This document shows positions 53,393-62,226 of a stretch of 64,000 nucleotides of DNA, in pieces. The notes under the pieces are model-generated. The model was not told where the DNA came from. It saw only the letters and a list, made by a program, of their open reading frames with translations, and did not search any database. The stretch's first letter is position 1; every line of letters starts with the position of its first letter. A program made the translations under genes and the position numbers. Location of the stretch: assembly GCF_016595675.1 (NCBI RefSeq), contig NZ_JAENJH010000012.1, positions 160,954-224,953 on the forward strand, written 5' to 3'. Source of the stretch: Prauserella cavernicola (lineage in GTDB: Bacteria; Actinomycetota; Actinomycetes; Mycobacteriales; Pseudonocardiaceae).

Positions 53393-55117
53393 CTAGTGGG
53401 TCTCGCGCCAGGCGTTGGTCATCGGCAGCCTGCGGTCGCGCCCGAACGCCTTGAACGTGATCTTCGTGCCCGGCGGGTACTGCCTGCGCTTGTACTCGGC
53501 CCGGTCGACCATGCGCACGACCCGGTCGATCACCTCGGCGTCGAAGCCGGCGGCGAGCAGCTCCTGGAAGCCGCGGTCGCCCTCCACGTAGTCGTCGAGG
53601 ATGTCGTCGAGCAGCGGGTAGTCCGGCAGCGAGTCCGTGTCGAGCTGGCCGGGACGCAGCTCCGCCGACGGCGGCTTGCTGATCGAGTTCTCCGGGATGG
53701 GCGGCGTCTCGCCGCGCTTCTCCGCGTCGGCGTTGCGCCAGCTGGCGAGTTCCCACACGTGGGTCTTGAACACGTCCTTGATGGGCGCGAACCCGCCGAC
53801 GGCGTCGCCGTAGATCGTCGAGTACCCCACGGCGAGCTCGGTCTTGTTGCCGGTCGCCAGCACGAGGTGACCCTCCAGGTTGGACAGTGCCATGAGCAGC
53901 ATGCCCCGCACGCGCGCCTGGATGTTCTCCTCGGCGAGCCCCGTGCCGGCGAGTGACAGCTGGTCGACGTAGACCTTGACCATGTCGGCGATCGGCTCGG
54001 TGCGGAAGTGGCAGCCGAGCCTGCGGGCCAGCTCCGCCGCGTCGGACTGCGAGTGCTCCGACGAGTACTCCGAGGGCATGGACACGCCGTGCACCGCGTC
54101 GGCGCCGAGCGCGTCGGCCGCGAGCGCGGCGGTGACCGCCGAGTCGATACCGCCGGAGAAACCGAAGATCACCGAGCGGAAACCGTTCTTGCGCGCGTAG
54201 TCGCGCAGCCCGGTCACCAGCGCCGACCACACCTCCGCCTCGGTGGGCAGCGGTTCGCTGAGCACGGGCGCGGGCAGCGGCTCGTAGGCGGGCAGCGGGT
54301 CGGCGTCGAGCACCCGGCGCGCGACCCGCAGTCCCGCGAACTCGCCCTCCGCGGTGTGCCCGCCGGCGGACAGCTCGAGATCGAGCACCTGAAGGTGCTC
54401 CGCGAACTGCGGCGAGCGCGCCAGCAGTTCGCCGTCCGTGCCCACGACGATCGAGTCGCCGTCGAACACCAGGTCGTCCTGGCCACCCACCTGGTTGGTG
54501 TAGAGCACCGGCGCGCCGGCCTCGCGGGCCCGGCCCGCCACCAGCGGCAGCCGCACGTCGTCCTTCGACTTCTCGTACGGCGACGCGTTGGGCGAGACCA
54601 CCAGGTCGACCCCGGCCTCGCCGAGCGCGGCGACCGGACCGCCGTCCTGCCAGAGGTCCTCGCAGATCACCATGCCGATGTCGAGACCGTGCCAGCGCAC
54701 GACGTCGAGCGTGTGCCCCGGCTTGAAGTTGCGGCGCTCGTCGAAGACGCCGTAGTTGGGCAGGTGGTGCTTGTACTGGGAGGCCACGATCCCGCCACGC
54801 AGCAGGCCGGCGGCGGCGTTGCGCGGGCCGTCGTCGTCCCGGTCGAGGTAACCGACGTAGGTCAGCACCTCCCCGCAGCCCGCCTCGGCGAGCCGCTGCG
54901 CCAGCGTCTCCACCTGGCCCCGGGAGGCCGTGGCGAACGCCTTGCGCAGCGCCAGGTCCTCCACCGGATATCCGGTCACGGACATCTCGGGGAACACGAC
55001 GACGTGCGCCCCCGCCTCGGCGGCCTTGCGAGTCCAGTCGACGATCAGATCGCTGTTGCCCGTCAGGTCGCCGACGGTCGGGTTCACCTGGGCCAGTGCG
55101 ATGCGCAGTTGCGGCAT
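53393..55117 (-). CDS. nadE: Glutamine-dependent NAD(+) synthetase
   Basis: A 574-residue enzyme with an N-terminal nitrilase-type glutaminase domain (Glu in FPEMSVTGYP, Lys in QYKHHLPNYG, Cys in VICEDLW) and a C-terminal NAD synthetase domain with the PP-loop GFSGGIDSAV and LATGNKTELAVGYSTIYGD. It amidates deamido-NAD using glutamine. The two-domain form of this length is known; many actinobacteria have a longer 680-residue version, so this is the shorter class. ATG 55117 begins MPQLRIALAQ, the usual start. Confidence 0.95.
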   Translation of the reverse strand: MPQLRIALAQVNPTVGDLTGNSDLIVDWTRKAAEAGAHVVVFPEMSVTGYPVEDLALRKAFATASRGQVETLAQRLAEAGCGEVLTYVGYLDRDDDGPRNAAAGLLRGGIVASQYKHHLPNYGVFDERRNFKPGHTLDVVRWHGLDIGMVICEDLWQDGGPVAALGEAGVDLVVSPNASPYEKSKDDVRLPLVAGRAREAGAPVLYTNQVGGQDDLVFDGDSIVVGTDGELLARSPQFAEHLQVLDLELSAGGHTAEGEFAGLRVARRVLDADPLPAYEPLPAPVLSEPLPTEAEVWSALVTGLRDYARKNGFRSVIFGFSGGIDSAVTAALAADALGADAVHGVSMPSEYSSEHSQSDAAELARRLGCHFRTEPIADMVKVYVDQLSLAGTGLAEENIQARVRGMLLMALSNLEGHLVLATGNKTELAVGYSTIYGDAVGGFAPIKDVFKTHVWELASWRNADAEKRGETPPIPENSISKPPSAELRPGQLDTDSLPDYPLLDDILDDYVEGDRGFQELLAAGFDAEVIDRVVRMVDRAEYKRRQYPPGTKITFKAFGRDRRLPMTNAWRETH

Positions 55118-55172
55118 GCGCCCATTCTCGCGCACCCGCGCCGCCGCGTCCCTGTGTCGGGTGGCACCCCGG

Positions 55173-57488
55173 TCAGGAGCGCTTCTTGCGCAGCATCCCC
55201 CGCACCTTCTTCAGCGCCTGCTCAGCGTCGGAGTCGAACGGGTTGTCCTGCACCAGGTAGGTCCACGTCGAGTTCGGCCTGCGCACGCCCGCCGCGGCGA
55301 GGTCGACCCCGTCGTCGGTGACCTCGGCCTCCAGCAGCGTCTTCGCCGACCGCTGCTCGGCCTCATCGGCGATCTTGTGGAACTCGGGGATCGCCGCGCG
55401 GTGGAACTCGTCCAGCGGGGTCTCCCTCGCCATCGCGCGCAGGTGGATCGTCTCCCGCACGTCGGTGAGAAACGCCAGGTGGTCGGCCCACAGCTGGTCG
55501 AGGTGGAACAGCAACGCGTCCCGGCACACCCGCGTCAGGACGTCCTCGCCCACCGACTCCGCGAGTTCCTTGCAGCGCTCCGCCTCGGCCGCCTCGAGCT
55601 TCTCGCGCGCCACGTCGGTGCCCAGCACCTCGTCGCGCTGCTTGAGCAGCTCCGCGCGCTGGTGCTCGATCAGCCGCGTGTAGCGCCACGTGTTGCGGTG
55701 GATCTCCAGGTCGACGCCCTCGGCCACGCGCTGCGCGTGGTTGATCTGGCGGTGCGCGGCCTGCTCGGTGATCTCGCCGGTCTCCTCGTCGGAGTGGATG
55801 CCGTCGGGCACGTCGGGCGCGTTGGCCAGCACCAGTTCGTCGTTGAGGCTCGCGAAGAACACGGAGCTACCGGGGTCGCCCTGCCTGCCCGCGCGTCCGC
55901 GCAGCTGGTCGTCGAGCCTGCTGCTCGGGTAGCGCGCGGTGCCGATGACGTGCAGTCCGCCCAGCTCTGCCACGCGCTCGCGGTCGGCGCCGTCGGCGCC
56001 ACCCAGCCGGATGTCGGTACCGCGACCGGCCATCTGGGTCGACACGGTGATCCGGTCGTAGGTGCCCGCCTCGGCGATGATGGCCGCTTCCTCGGCGTCG
56101 TTGCGCGCGTTGAGCACCACGCACGGCAGCCCGGCCTTCGCGAGCTTGTCCGCGAGCTCCTCCGATTCGGCCACGTCCTGGGTGCCGACGAGGATCGGTC
56201 GCCCCGACTCGTGCACCGTGCGGATCTCCTCCACGATCGCCCGCAGCTTCTTGCCCGGCGATTCGAAGATCCGGTCGGCGGAGTCCTCCCGCACGTTCGG
56301 CGTGTTCGGCGGGATCACCGCCACCTCGAGCCTGTAGAACTCCCGCAGCTGCTCGGCCACGGCCACCGCGGTGCCCGTCATGCCCGCCACCTGCGGGTAC
56401 CCGGCGAGCAGTGCCTGGACGGTGATCGAGTCGAGGATCTCGCCGTGGTCCGAGGGCGGAAGCTGCTCCTTCGCCTCCACCGCGGCCTGCAGCCCGTCGG
56501 GCCAGCGCTGCAGCTCGGCGACGCGGCCGCGCGAGGCGTTGATGAGCTGCACCTTGCCGTCGCGCACCAGGTAGTCGACGTCGCGGGTGAGCAGTGCGTG
56601 CGCGTGCAGGGCGACGTTCACAGAGGCGAGCCGCTCGGAGCCCTCGTCGTCGTAGAGGTCCACGCCGCCCAGCGACTTCTCGACCACCGACGCGCCGGCC
56701 GAGGTGAGCCACACGTTGCGGCCGTCGGCGTCGGTCTCGTAGTGCAGGCCGAGGCGCAGCCGCCGGACGATGTTGGCGACCTCCTCGTCCGCGACACCGG
56801 CGTCGACCGAACCGGCCATCACCAGCGGTACGCGCGCCTCGTCGACGAGCACCGAGTCGGCCTCGTCGACCACCGCCACGTCGGGTGCGGCCTGTGCGCG
56901 GTCGTCCTCGGCCGTGATCAGCCGGTCGCGCAGCACGTCGAACCCGATCTCGCTGACGGCGCCGTAGCAGACCTCGGAGGCGTAGGCGTCGCGCCGTTCC
57001 CGCGCGGACAGCGACGGCTCGACCCAGCCGACCCGCACCCCGAGCAGCTCGTACACCGGGCGCATCCACTCGGCGTCGCGCCGGGCGAGGTAGTCGTTGA
57101 CGGAGATGACGTGCACGCGGTTGCCCTGCAGCGCGTACCCGGCCGCGGCGAGCGCGCCGGCGAGGGTCTTGCCCTCACCGGTCGCCATCTGCACCACGTG
57201 GCCCGACAACAGGCCCATCGTGCCGAGCAGCTGGACATCGAACGCCCGCTCGCCGAGTCCTCTGCGCGCGGCCTCCCGGCCCAGCGCACACAGCTCGACC
57301 AGCTGCTTGTCGCCGAACACCTCAGCGTCCCGCAGCGAGGCCGCGGCCTCGGTGAGCTGTTCGTCCGACAGCTCCTCCAGGTCCGGCTCCCGCTTCTCGA
57401 CGGCGGGGAGCAGCGCCTCGTAACGCGTCAGCTCCACGCTGCCCGGGCGCTGGATGATCCTGCGCAGCCGTTTGCCCACCCGGCTCAT
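55173..57488 (-). CDS. secA2: Accessory preprotein translocase ATPase SecA2
   Basis: A 771-residue SecA-family motor. It has QMATGEGKT (Walker A), VVDEADSVLVDEAR (Walker B), the STQMAGRGTDIRLGG motif and ARYPSSRLDDQLRGRAGRQGDPG. It is shorter than housekeeping SecA (about 900 residues or more) and lacks the C-terminal zinc-binding tail, ending GMLRKKRS. This matches actinobacterial SecA2, which exports a subset of proteins with SecYEG. The ATG at 57488 is divergent from the lipoprotein hydrolase gene at 57581. Confidence 0.93.
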   Translation of the reverse strand: MSRVGKRLRRIIQRPGSVELTRYEALLPAVEKREPDLEELSDEQLTEAAASLRDAEVFGDKQLVELCALGREAARRGLGERAFDVQLLGTMGLLSGHVVQMATGEGKTLAGALAAAGYALQGNRVHVISVNDYLARRDAEWMRPVYELLGVRVGWVEPSLSARERRDAYASEVCYGAVSEIGFDVLRDRLITAEDDRAQAAPDVAVVDEADSVLVDEARVPLVMAGSVDAGVADEEVANIVRRLRLGLHYETDADGRNVWLTSAGASVVEKSLGGVDLYDDEGSERLASVNVALHAHALLTRDVDYLVRDGKVQLINASRGRVAELQRWPDGLQAAVEAKEQLPPSDHGEILDSITVQALLAGYPQVAGMTGTAVAVAEQLREFYRLEVAVIPPNTPNVREDSADRIFESPGKKLRAIVEEIRTVHESGRPILVGTQDVAESEELADKLAKAGLPCVVLNARNDAEEAAIIAEAGTYDRITVSTQMAGRGTDIRLGGADGADRERVAELGGLHVIGTARYPSSRLDDQLRGRAGRQGDPGSSVFFASLNDELVLANAPDVPDGIHSDEETGEITEQAAHRQINHAQRVAEGVDLEIHRNTWRYTRLIEHQRAELLKQRDEVLGTDVAREKLEAAEAERCKELAESVGEDVLTRVCRDALLFHLDQLWADHLAFLTDVRETIHLRAMARETPLDEFHRAAIPEFHKIADEAEQRSAKTLLEAEVTDDGVDLAAAGVRRPNSTWTYLVQDNPFDSDAEQALKKVRGMLRKKRS

Positions 57489-57580
57489 CAAGGCCACCCG
57501 TGGTCTCCCCTCTCGAGTCCTTGCCCGTCCAACGCGGTGCTGGTGCCGTCCGGTTCCTGTACCAATGGCACGATCGAGCT

Positions 57581-59155
57581 GTGCCTGCTCAGAAACGCTA
57601 CCTGTCCCTGGCAGCCTGTCTACTCGCCCTGACCGGGTTGGTGGCGTGCTCGTCGGACTCCGAGCCCCGCGAGGAGCGAACAGGCCCGGTCGGGCCGGTT
57701 CCCGACGGTCTGGACCGCTACTACGGGCAGACGCTCGACTGGGGCGGGTGCGAGCCTTTCTCGACCTCGCAGAGCACACAGTCGGCGTTGTCGGGCGACG
57801 GCTTCGAGTGCGCGCGGCTGACGGTGCCGCTCGACTACTCCGACCCCGAGGGCACCACGATCACCCTGGGCGTGCTGCGGCAGCAGGCCAGCGGCGACGA
57901 CCGCATCGGCTCGCTGGTGCTCAACCCGGGCGGTCCCGGAGCCTCGGGCATGACGGCCGCGGCGTCGATCGCGCCGGGCGTCGCCAACCAGGAGCTGGGG
58001 CAGCGCTTCGACATCGTCGGTTTCGACCCGCGCGGGATCGGGGCGAGCGAGCCCGCCGTCACCTGCCTCACCGCCGAGGAGCGCGACGAGGACCGCGGAG
58101 ACGACTCCGAGCTCGACGGCAGCCCCCAGGGCGTCGCGGCGACCGAGAACCAGGAGCGCGAGTTCGCGCAGCGGTGCGCCGAGCGCACCGAGCACGGCGA
58201 CGAGATGCTCGCCCACCTCGGCACCCGGGACGTCGTCAAGGACCTCGACGTGCTCCGCTCGGTGCTCGGCGACGAGAAGCTGAACTACCTGGGCTACTCC
58301 TACGGCACGCGCATCGGCTACACCTACGCCGAGGCGTTCCCCGGCAACGTCCGCTCGCTCGTGCTGGACGGCGCGCTGGACCCGGAGCAGGACATCGTGG
58401 AGTCGCTCGTCGCGCAGGGCGAAGGCTTCGGCAAGGCGTTCGGAGAGTTCGCCGCGTGGTGTGCACCGCGGGAGGACTGCGCCCTCGGCTCCGACCCGGT
58501 CGGAGCGACCAAGGCCTTCCAGGACCTCACCCGGCCGCTGATCGAGAACCCGGTCCAGGTCGGCGACGGCCGCGGTCTCTCCTACGAGGACGCCACCACC
58601 GGCACCGTGCAGGCGCTTTACTCCGAGCAGCTGTGGTCCTACCTCAACACCGGGCTCGCCGAGCTGAAGCAGAACAACGGCAGCACGCTGATGGGGCTGG
58701 CCGACATGTACAACGAGCGCGGCAACGACGGCGAGTACGCCACCACCCAGGACGCGTTCGTGGCGATCCGCTGCGTCGACGACCCGAGGGTGACCGACAA
58801 GAACAAGATCAGGCAGGCGCAGGCCCGCTACGCCGAGGTCGCACCGTTCCTCGACCCGGGAACGCCCGCGTCGTCGGCGCGCGACGCTTGCACGTTCTGG
58901 CCGGTGCCCAACACCTCGGAGCCGCACCTGCCCGACGTCGAGGGCGTGCCGCCCGCACTGGTCATCTCCACCACCAACGACCCGGCCACGCCGTACCAGG
59001 CCGGGGTCAACCTCGCGAAGGCCATGAACGGTCGCCTGCTCACCTACGAGGGCAACCAGCACACGGTGTTCCTGCAGGGCTTGAAGTGCGTGGACGACGC
59101 CGGTGTCGACTATCTGGTCGACGGGACGCTGCCGGACGAGGGCAAGCGCTGCTAG
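57581..59155 (+). CDS. Exported lipoprotein alpha/beta hydrolase (tripeptidyl-aminopeptidase-like, S33)
   Basis: A 524-residue protein. The GTG at 57581 gives a lipoprotein signal peptide with lipobox LVAC at about residue 23; an earlier GTG (57500) would bury it. The mature enzyme has NPGGPGASG (oxyanion region), FDPRGIGAS, the nucleophile elbow GYSYGTRIG, and a TAP-like C-terminal region with TNDPATPYQ and the His in GNQHTVFLQG. It resembles Streptomyces tripeptidyl aminopeptidases. Divergent from secA2, whose substrates might include it, though that is speculative. Confidence 0.9.
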   Translation: MPAQKRYLSLAACLLALTGLVACSSDSEPREERTGPVGPVPDGLDRYYGQTLDWGGCEPFSTSQSTQSALSGDGFECARLTVPLDYSDPEGTTITLGVLRQQASGDDRIGSLVLNPGGPGASGMTAAASIAPGVANQELGQRFDIVGFDPRGIGASEPAVTCLTAEERDEDRGDDSELDGSPQGVAATENQEREFAQRCAERTEHGDEMLAHLGTRDVVKDLDVLRSVLGDEKLNYLGYSYGTRIGYTYAEAFPGNVRSLVLDGALDPEQDIVESLVAQGEGFGKAFGEFAAWCAPREDCALGSDPVGATKAFQDLTRPLIENPVQVGDGRGLSYEDATTGTVQALYSEQLWSYLNTGLAELKQNNGSTLMGLADMYNERGNDGEYATTQDAFVAIRCVDDPRVTDKNKIRQAQARYAEVAPFLDPGTPASSARDACTFWPVPNTSEPHLPDVEGVPPALVISTTNDPATPYQAGVNLAKAMNGRLLTYEGNQHTVFLQGLKCVDDAGVDYLVDGTLPDEGKRC

Positions 59156-59159
59156 CGGG

Positions 59160-59849
59160 TCAGTCCCGCATGCTCTCGATCGGCTCGTTGTGGTCGGAGA
59201 GCGCGAGCTCGATCATCACCGAGCCCTCGTTCTTCTGCCGCGGCGGCACCTGGATCCAGATGCGCAGCAGGTCACGGCTCTGCTGCTCGCTCACCCAGAA
59301 CTTCACGTCGACGTCGGCGTGGACGCCCGGCACGAGCTGGGAGACCGCCTGCCGGGACAGTTCACCGTTGACGCGGTAGGCGGCCACGTCGTCGAGTTCC
59401 TCACGGCTCTCGGTCTCGAGTCCAGTGGCCTGCGTGAGCAGCTCGTGCAGGCCGCGCTCGGGGTCGAGCACGCGCGCGGGGCCGAACTGCTCGGGCACGG
59501 GCAGCTCCTCGTCCTCGCCGTCCTGGCCGGTCAGGCGCAGCCGGTCGCCGGAGAGCTCGTACTCGTACTGGGTCCGCTCCGTCGTCCGCTGGACGTCGAC
59601 CTCGCCGCTCGCGTAGCCGAACTCGCCTGCCGAGCGCTGCGCGACGCCGTTGACTCCCCGCACCGACAGGCCGGGGATCGCGCCGCTGACCCGGAAGTCG
59701 AACCGCACGCTCTCGAGGTCGCGCAGCGTCTCGGCGGAGGCGTCGACCAGCGACGCGCCATCGGGCAGCGATTCGGCGTCGGGGGCCGACGTGCAGCCGG
59801 AGAGCAGTCCGAGCGCGAGTGCGGCGACCAGGATCCGTCGGGACACCAT
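59160..59849 (-). CDS. LprG/LppX-like lipoprotein
   Basis: A 229-residue lipoprotein with a signal peptide and lipobox LLSGC at residues 15-19. The mature part follows the LppX_LprAFG pattern (ETLRDLESVRFDFRVSG, then alternating strands), whose members carry triacylated lipids across the cell envelope in mycobacteria. The end converges with the hydrolase gene with a 4-bp gap. A TAACGT -10-like hexamer seven bases upstream of the ATG suggests a leaderless transcript. Confidence 0.88.
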   Translation of the reverse strand: MVSRRILVAALALGLLSGCTSAPDAESLPDGASLVDASAETLRDLESVRFDFRVSGAIPGLSVRGVNGVAQRSAGEFGYASGEVDVQRTTERTQYEYELSGDRLRLTGQDGEDEELPVPEQFGPARVLDPERGLHELLTQATGLETESREELDDVAAYRVNGELSRQAVSQLVPGVHADVDVKFWVSEQQSRDLLRIWIQVPPRQKNEGSVMIELALSDHNEPIESMRD

Positions 59850-59856
59850 GGTGCTT

Positions 59857-59862
59857 ACGTTA
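59857..59862 (-). promoter_or_regulatory. -10 element for a probably leaderless lipoprotein gene
   Basis: On the minus strand TAACGT fits TANNNT and ends seven bases before the ATG at 59849. Confidence 0.45.
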
Positions 59863-60849
59863 GCGGGGCGATTCGACCCTTTCGTTCAGACCTCCCGCGC
59901 GTCGCGAGAACGTCCGCCGGTACGCCAGCGGTGACACGCCGATGGCCGCGTTGAGGTGCTGCCGCAGTGACGCGGCACTGCCGAGGCCAGATTCGGCGGC
60001 GACGCGATCCACGGCCAGGTCCGTGGTTTCGAGCAGGTGCCGGGCGTGCAGCACGCGCTGGCGGGTGAGCCACGTGTGGGGCGGCAGGCCCGTCTCGTCG
60101 CGGAAGCGCCTGCTGAACGTCCGCAGGCTCATGTTGGCGTGCGCGGCGAGCACGGTCAGGTCGAGCTGCTCGCCAAGCCGTTCCAGCGCCCAGGCTCTTG
60201 TCGGCGCGGTGCTGCCGCCGCCCGCCTCGACGACGGGACGGTCGATGAACTGCGACTGCCCGCCGTCGCGCCACGGCGGCACCACGCAGTAGCGGGCGGC
60301 CACGTTGGCGACCTCGCTGCCGTGGTCGGCGCGCACGACGTGCAGGCAGAGGTCCACGCCCGCGGCCAGTCCCGCCGAGCTGAGTACGTCGCCGTCGTCG
60401 ACGAACAGTACGTTCTCGTCGAGGAGGACCCTCGGGTACAGCGCGCGGAAGGCGTCGGCGTGCGCCCAGTGCGTGGTGGCGGGCCTGCCGTCGAGCAGGC
60501 CGGCGGCGCCGAGCACGAACGCGCCGGTGCAGATCGACATGATCCGCGCGTGCGCCGGAACGCGGTCGAGCGCGGCGGCGACGTCGTCGGGCAGCGTCCC
60601 GTGGAAGCGGGGGCCCTCGACGCGGGTGCCGGGCACGATCACGGTGTCGGCCTGCTCGAGTGCCTCGGGGCCGTGGTCGAGTACGGCGGTGTAGCCGGCG
60701 CTGATGCGGACGGGCCGGTCGTCGACGCCGCAGACGCGCACGTCGTAGAGCCGCTGCCCGTTCCTGCGCGCGGAGTTGAAGATCTGCGGCGGGATCTGCA
60801 GGTCGTAGCCGACCGCTTCGGTGATGGCGAGTACGACGACTCGGTGCAT
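59860..60849 (-). CDS. GlxA family AraC-type regulator with DJ-1/PfpI domain
   Basis: A 329-residue protein. Residues 1-190 form a DJ-1/PfpI-like domain with the nucleophile elbow MSICTGAFVLGAAGLL; the C-terminus carries an AraC helix-turn-helix pair (LTVLAAHANMSLRTFSRRFRDETG and VAAESGLGSAASLRQHLNAAIG). GlxA regulators commonly control a neighbouring transporter. The divergent MFS gene, 65 bp away, is the obvious target. The ATG at 60849 is preferred over the earlier one at 60867. Confidence 0.93.
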   Translation of the reverse strand: MHRVVVLAITEAVGYDLQIPPQIFNSARRNGQRLYDVRVCGVDDRPVRISAGYTAVLDHGPEALEQADTVIVPGTRVEGPRFHGTLPDDVAAALDRVPAHARIMSICTGAFVLGAAGLLDGRPATTHWAHADAFRALYPRVLLDENVLFVDDGDVLSSAGLAAGVDLCLHVVRADHGSEVANVAARYCVVPPWRDGGQSQFIDRPVVEAGGGSTAPTRAWALERLGEQLDLTVLAAHANMSLRTFSRRFRDETGLPPHTWLTRQRVLHARHLLETTDLAVDRVAAESGLGSAASLRQHLNAAIGVSPLAYRRTFSRRAGGLNERVESPR

Positions 60850-60869
60850 GGCCGAATTCTTACACATAT

Positions 60870-60883
60870 TGGCATTCGTGCCA
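60870..60883. promoter_or_regulatory. Dyad TGGCA-N4-TGCCA between glxA-like and MFS genes
   Basis: The perfect dyad TGGCATTCGTGCCA is centred between the divergent starts of the regulator and the transporter. It is an operator candidate for the GlxA-type regulator. Confidence 0.5.
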
Positions 60884-60914
60884 CTAGTTCAGACCTTCCG
60901 GAGTCTCCAAGCTG

Positions 60915-62198
60915 GTGCCCGTGACCGATGTGCGTGCCGCGGCGCGGCGTACTCCTCGACTCCACTGGGCCTGGTTCGTCGCCTTCGCGGCGTTCGTCGC
61001 GCTGGTCGGCGCGGCGGGATTCCGGGCGGCCCCGAGCGTGCTCATCGACCCGCTGCACCGCGAGTTCGGCTGGTCGCGAGGCACGATCTCGGCGGCGGTG
61101 TCGATCAATCTCCTGCTGTACGGCTTCATCTCGCCCTTCGCCGCCGCGCTGATGGAGCGGCTCGGCATGCGCAAGGTCGTCGCGTCGGCGCTGCTGCTGG
61201 TGTCGGCGGGCAGCGGGCTCACGGTGTTCATGACGGCGAGCTGGCAGCTGCTGTTGTGCTGGGGCGTGCTCGTCGGCACGGGTACCGGCGCGATGGCGCT
61301 CGCGTTCGTCGCCACCGTCACGAGCCGGTGGTTCGTGCGGCATCGCGGCCTCGTGAGCGGGGTGCTCACGGCAGGGGGAGCGGCGGGACAGCTGGTCTTC
61401 CTGCCGCTCGTCGCGGCGCTGGCCACCGACCACGGCTGGCGGCCCGCGTCGCTGGCCGTCGCGGGCGCCGCGCTCGCGGTCGTGCCCGTGGTGCTGCTCC
61501 TGCTGCGCGACCGGCCGAGTGATGTCGGCACCACGCCGTACGGAGGTGAGGCGGAGCAGGAACCGCCGCGAGTGCGGGGCGGCAGCGTCGTCCGCGCGCT
61601 CACCGTGCTGCGCGACGCGGCTCGCACCCGGACGTTCTGGCTGCTCGCAGGTGGCTTCGCGATCTGCGGAGCCTCCACGAACGGCCTGATCGGGACCCAC
61701 TTCGTGCCCGCCGCCCACGACCACGGGATGCCGCACACCACAGCGGCCGGGCTGCTGGCGCTGGTGGGGCTGTTCGACGTCGCGGGCACGATCGCGTCGG
61801 GCTGGCTCACCGACCGCGTCGACGCGCGCTGGCTGCTCGGCGCGTACTACACGCTGCGCGGTGCGTCGCTGCTCGTGCTGCCGCACCTGTTCGCGCCGAC
61901 CACGGAACCGCCGATGTGGGCGTTCATCGTCTTCTACGGCCTGGACTGGGTGGCGACGGTGCCGCCGACGGTCGCTCTCTGCCGGGAGCGGTTCGGGATG
62001 GCGGGCCCCATCGTGTTCGGCTGGGTGTTCGCGTCGCACCAGGTCGGCGCCGCCATCGCCGCGTTCTCGGCCGGCCTGACCCGCGATCACCTCGGGTCCT
62101 ACGACCTGGCCTGGTACGTCGCTGGGGGCCTGTGCCTGCTCGCCACGGTGATGTCGTTGCGAATTCGCTCGAACGGGCGCGTGGCCCCGAAACATTGA
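60915..62198 (+). CDS. Major facilitator superfamily transporter
   Basis: A 427-residue MFS carrier with about 12 helices in two halves. The loop MERLGMRKV and SRWFVRHRGLVSG resembles the oxalate/formate- or monocarboxylate-type group. Substrate unknown. It is divergent from the GlxA regulator, which probably controls it. GTG 60915 has GGAG 12 bases upstream; the in-frame GTG at 60921 is an alternative. Confidence 0.9.
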   Translation: MPVTDVRAAARRTPRLHWAWFVAFAAFVALVGAAGFRAAPSVLIDPLHREFGWSRGTISAAVSINLLLYGFISPFAAALMERLGMRKVVASALLLVSAGSGLTVFMTASWQLLLCWGVLVGTGTGAMALAFVATVTSRWFVRHRGLVSGVLTAGGAAGQLVFLPLVAALATDHGWRPASLAVAGAALAVVPVVLLLLRDRPSDVGTTPYGGEAEQEPPRVRGGSVVRALTVLRDAARTRTFWLLAGGFAICGASTNGLIGTHFVPAAHDHGMPHTTAAGLLALVGLFDVAGTIASGWLTDRVDARWLLGAYYTLRGASLLVLPHLFAPTTEPPMWAFIVFYGLDWVATVPPTVALCRERFGMAGPIVFGWVFASHQVGAAIAAFSAGLTRDHLGSYDLAWYVAGGLCLLATVMSLRIRSNGRVAPKH

Positions 62199-62214
62199 GT
62201 TAACAAGCCGCGTT

Positions 62215-62220
62215 TAGGGT
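62215..62220 (+). promoter_or_regulatory. -10 element for a probably leaderless glnA2
   Basis: TAGGGT ends six bases before the ATG at 62227, with no ribosome-binding site in between. Confidence 0.45.
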
Positions 62221-62226
62221 CGCGGC

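Noticed and set aside
54930..57632. Very long plus-strand frame opposite nadE and secA2
   Set aside because: It is the complement of two well-supported genes and has no domain signature.
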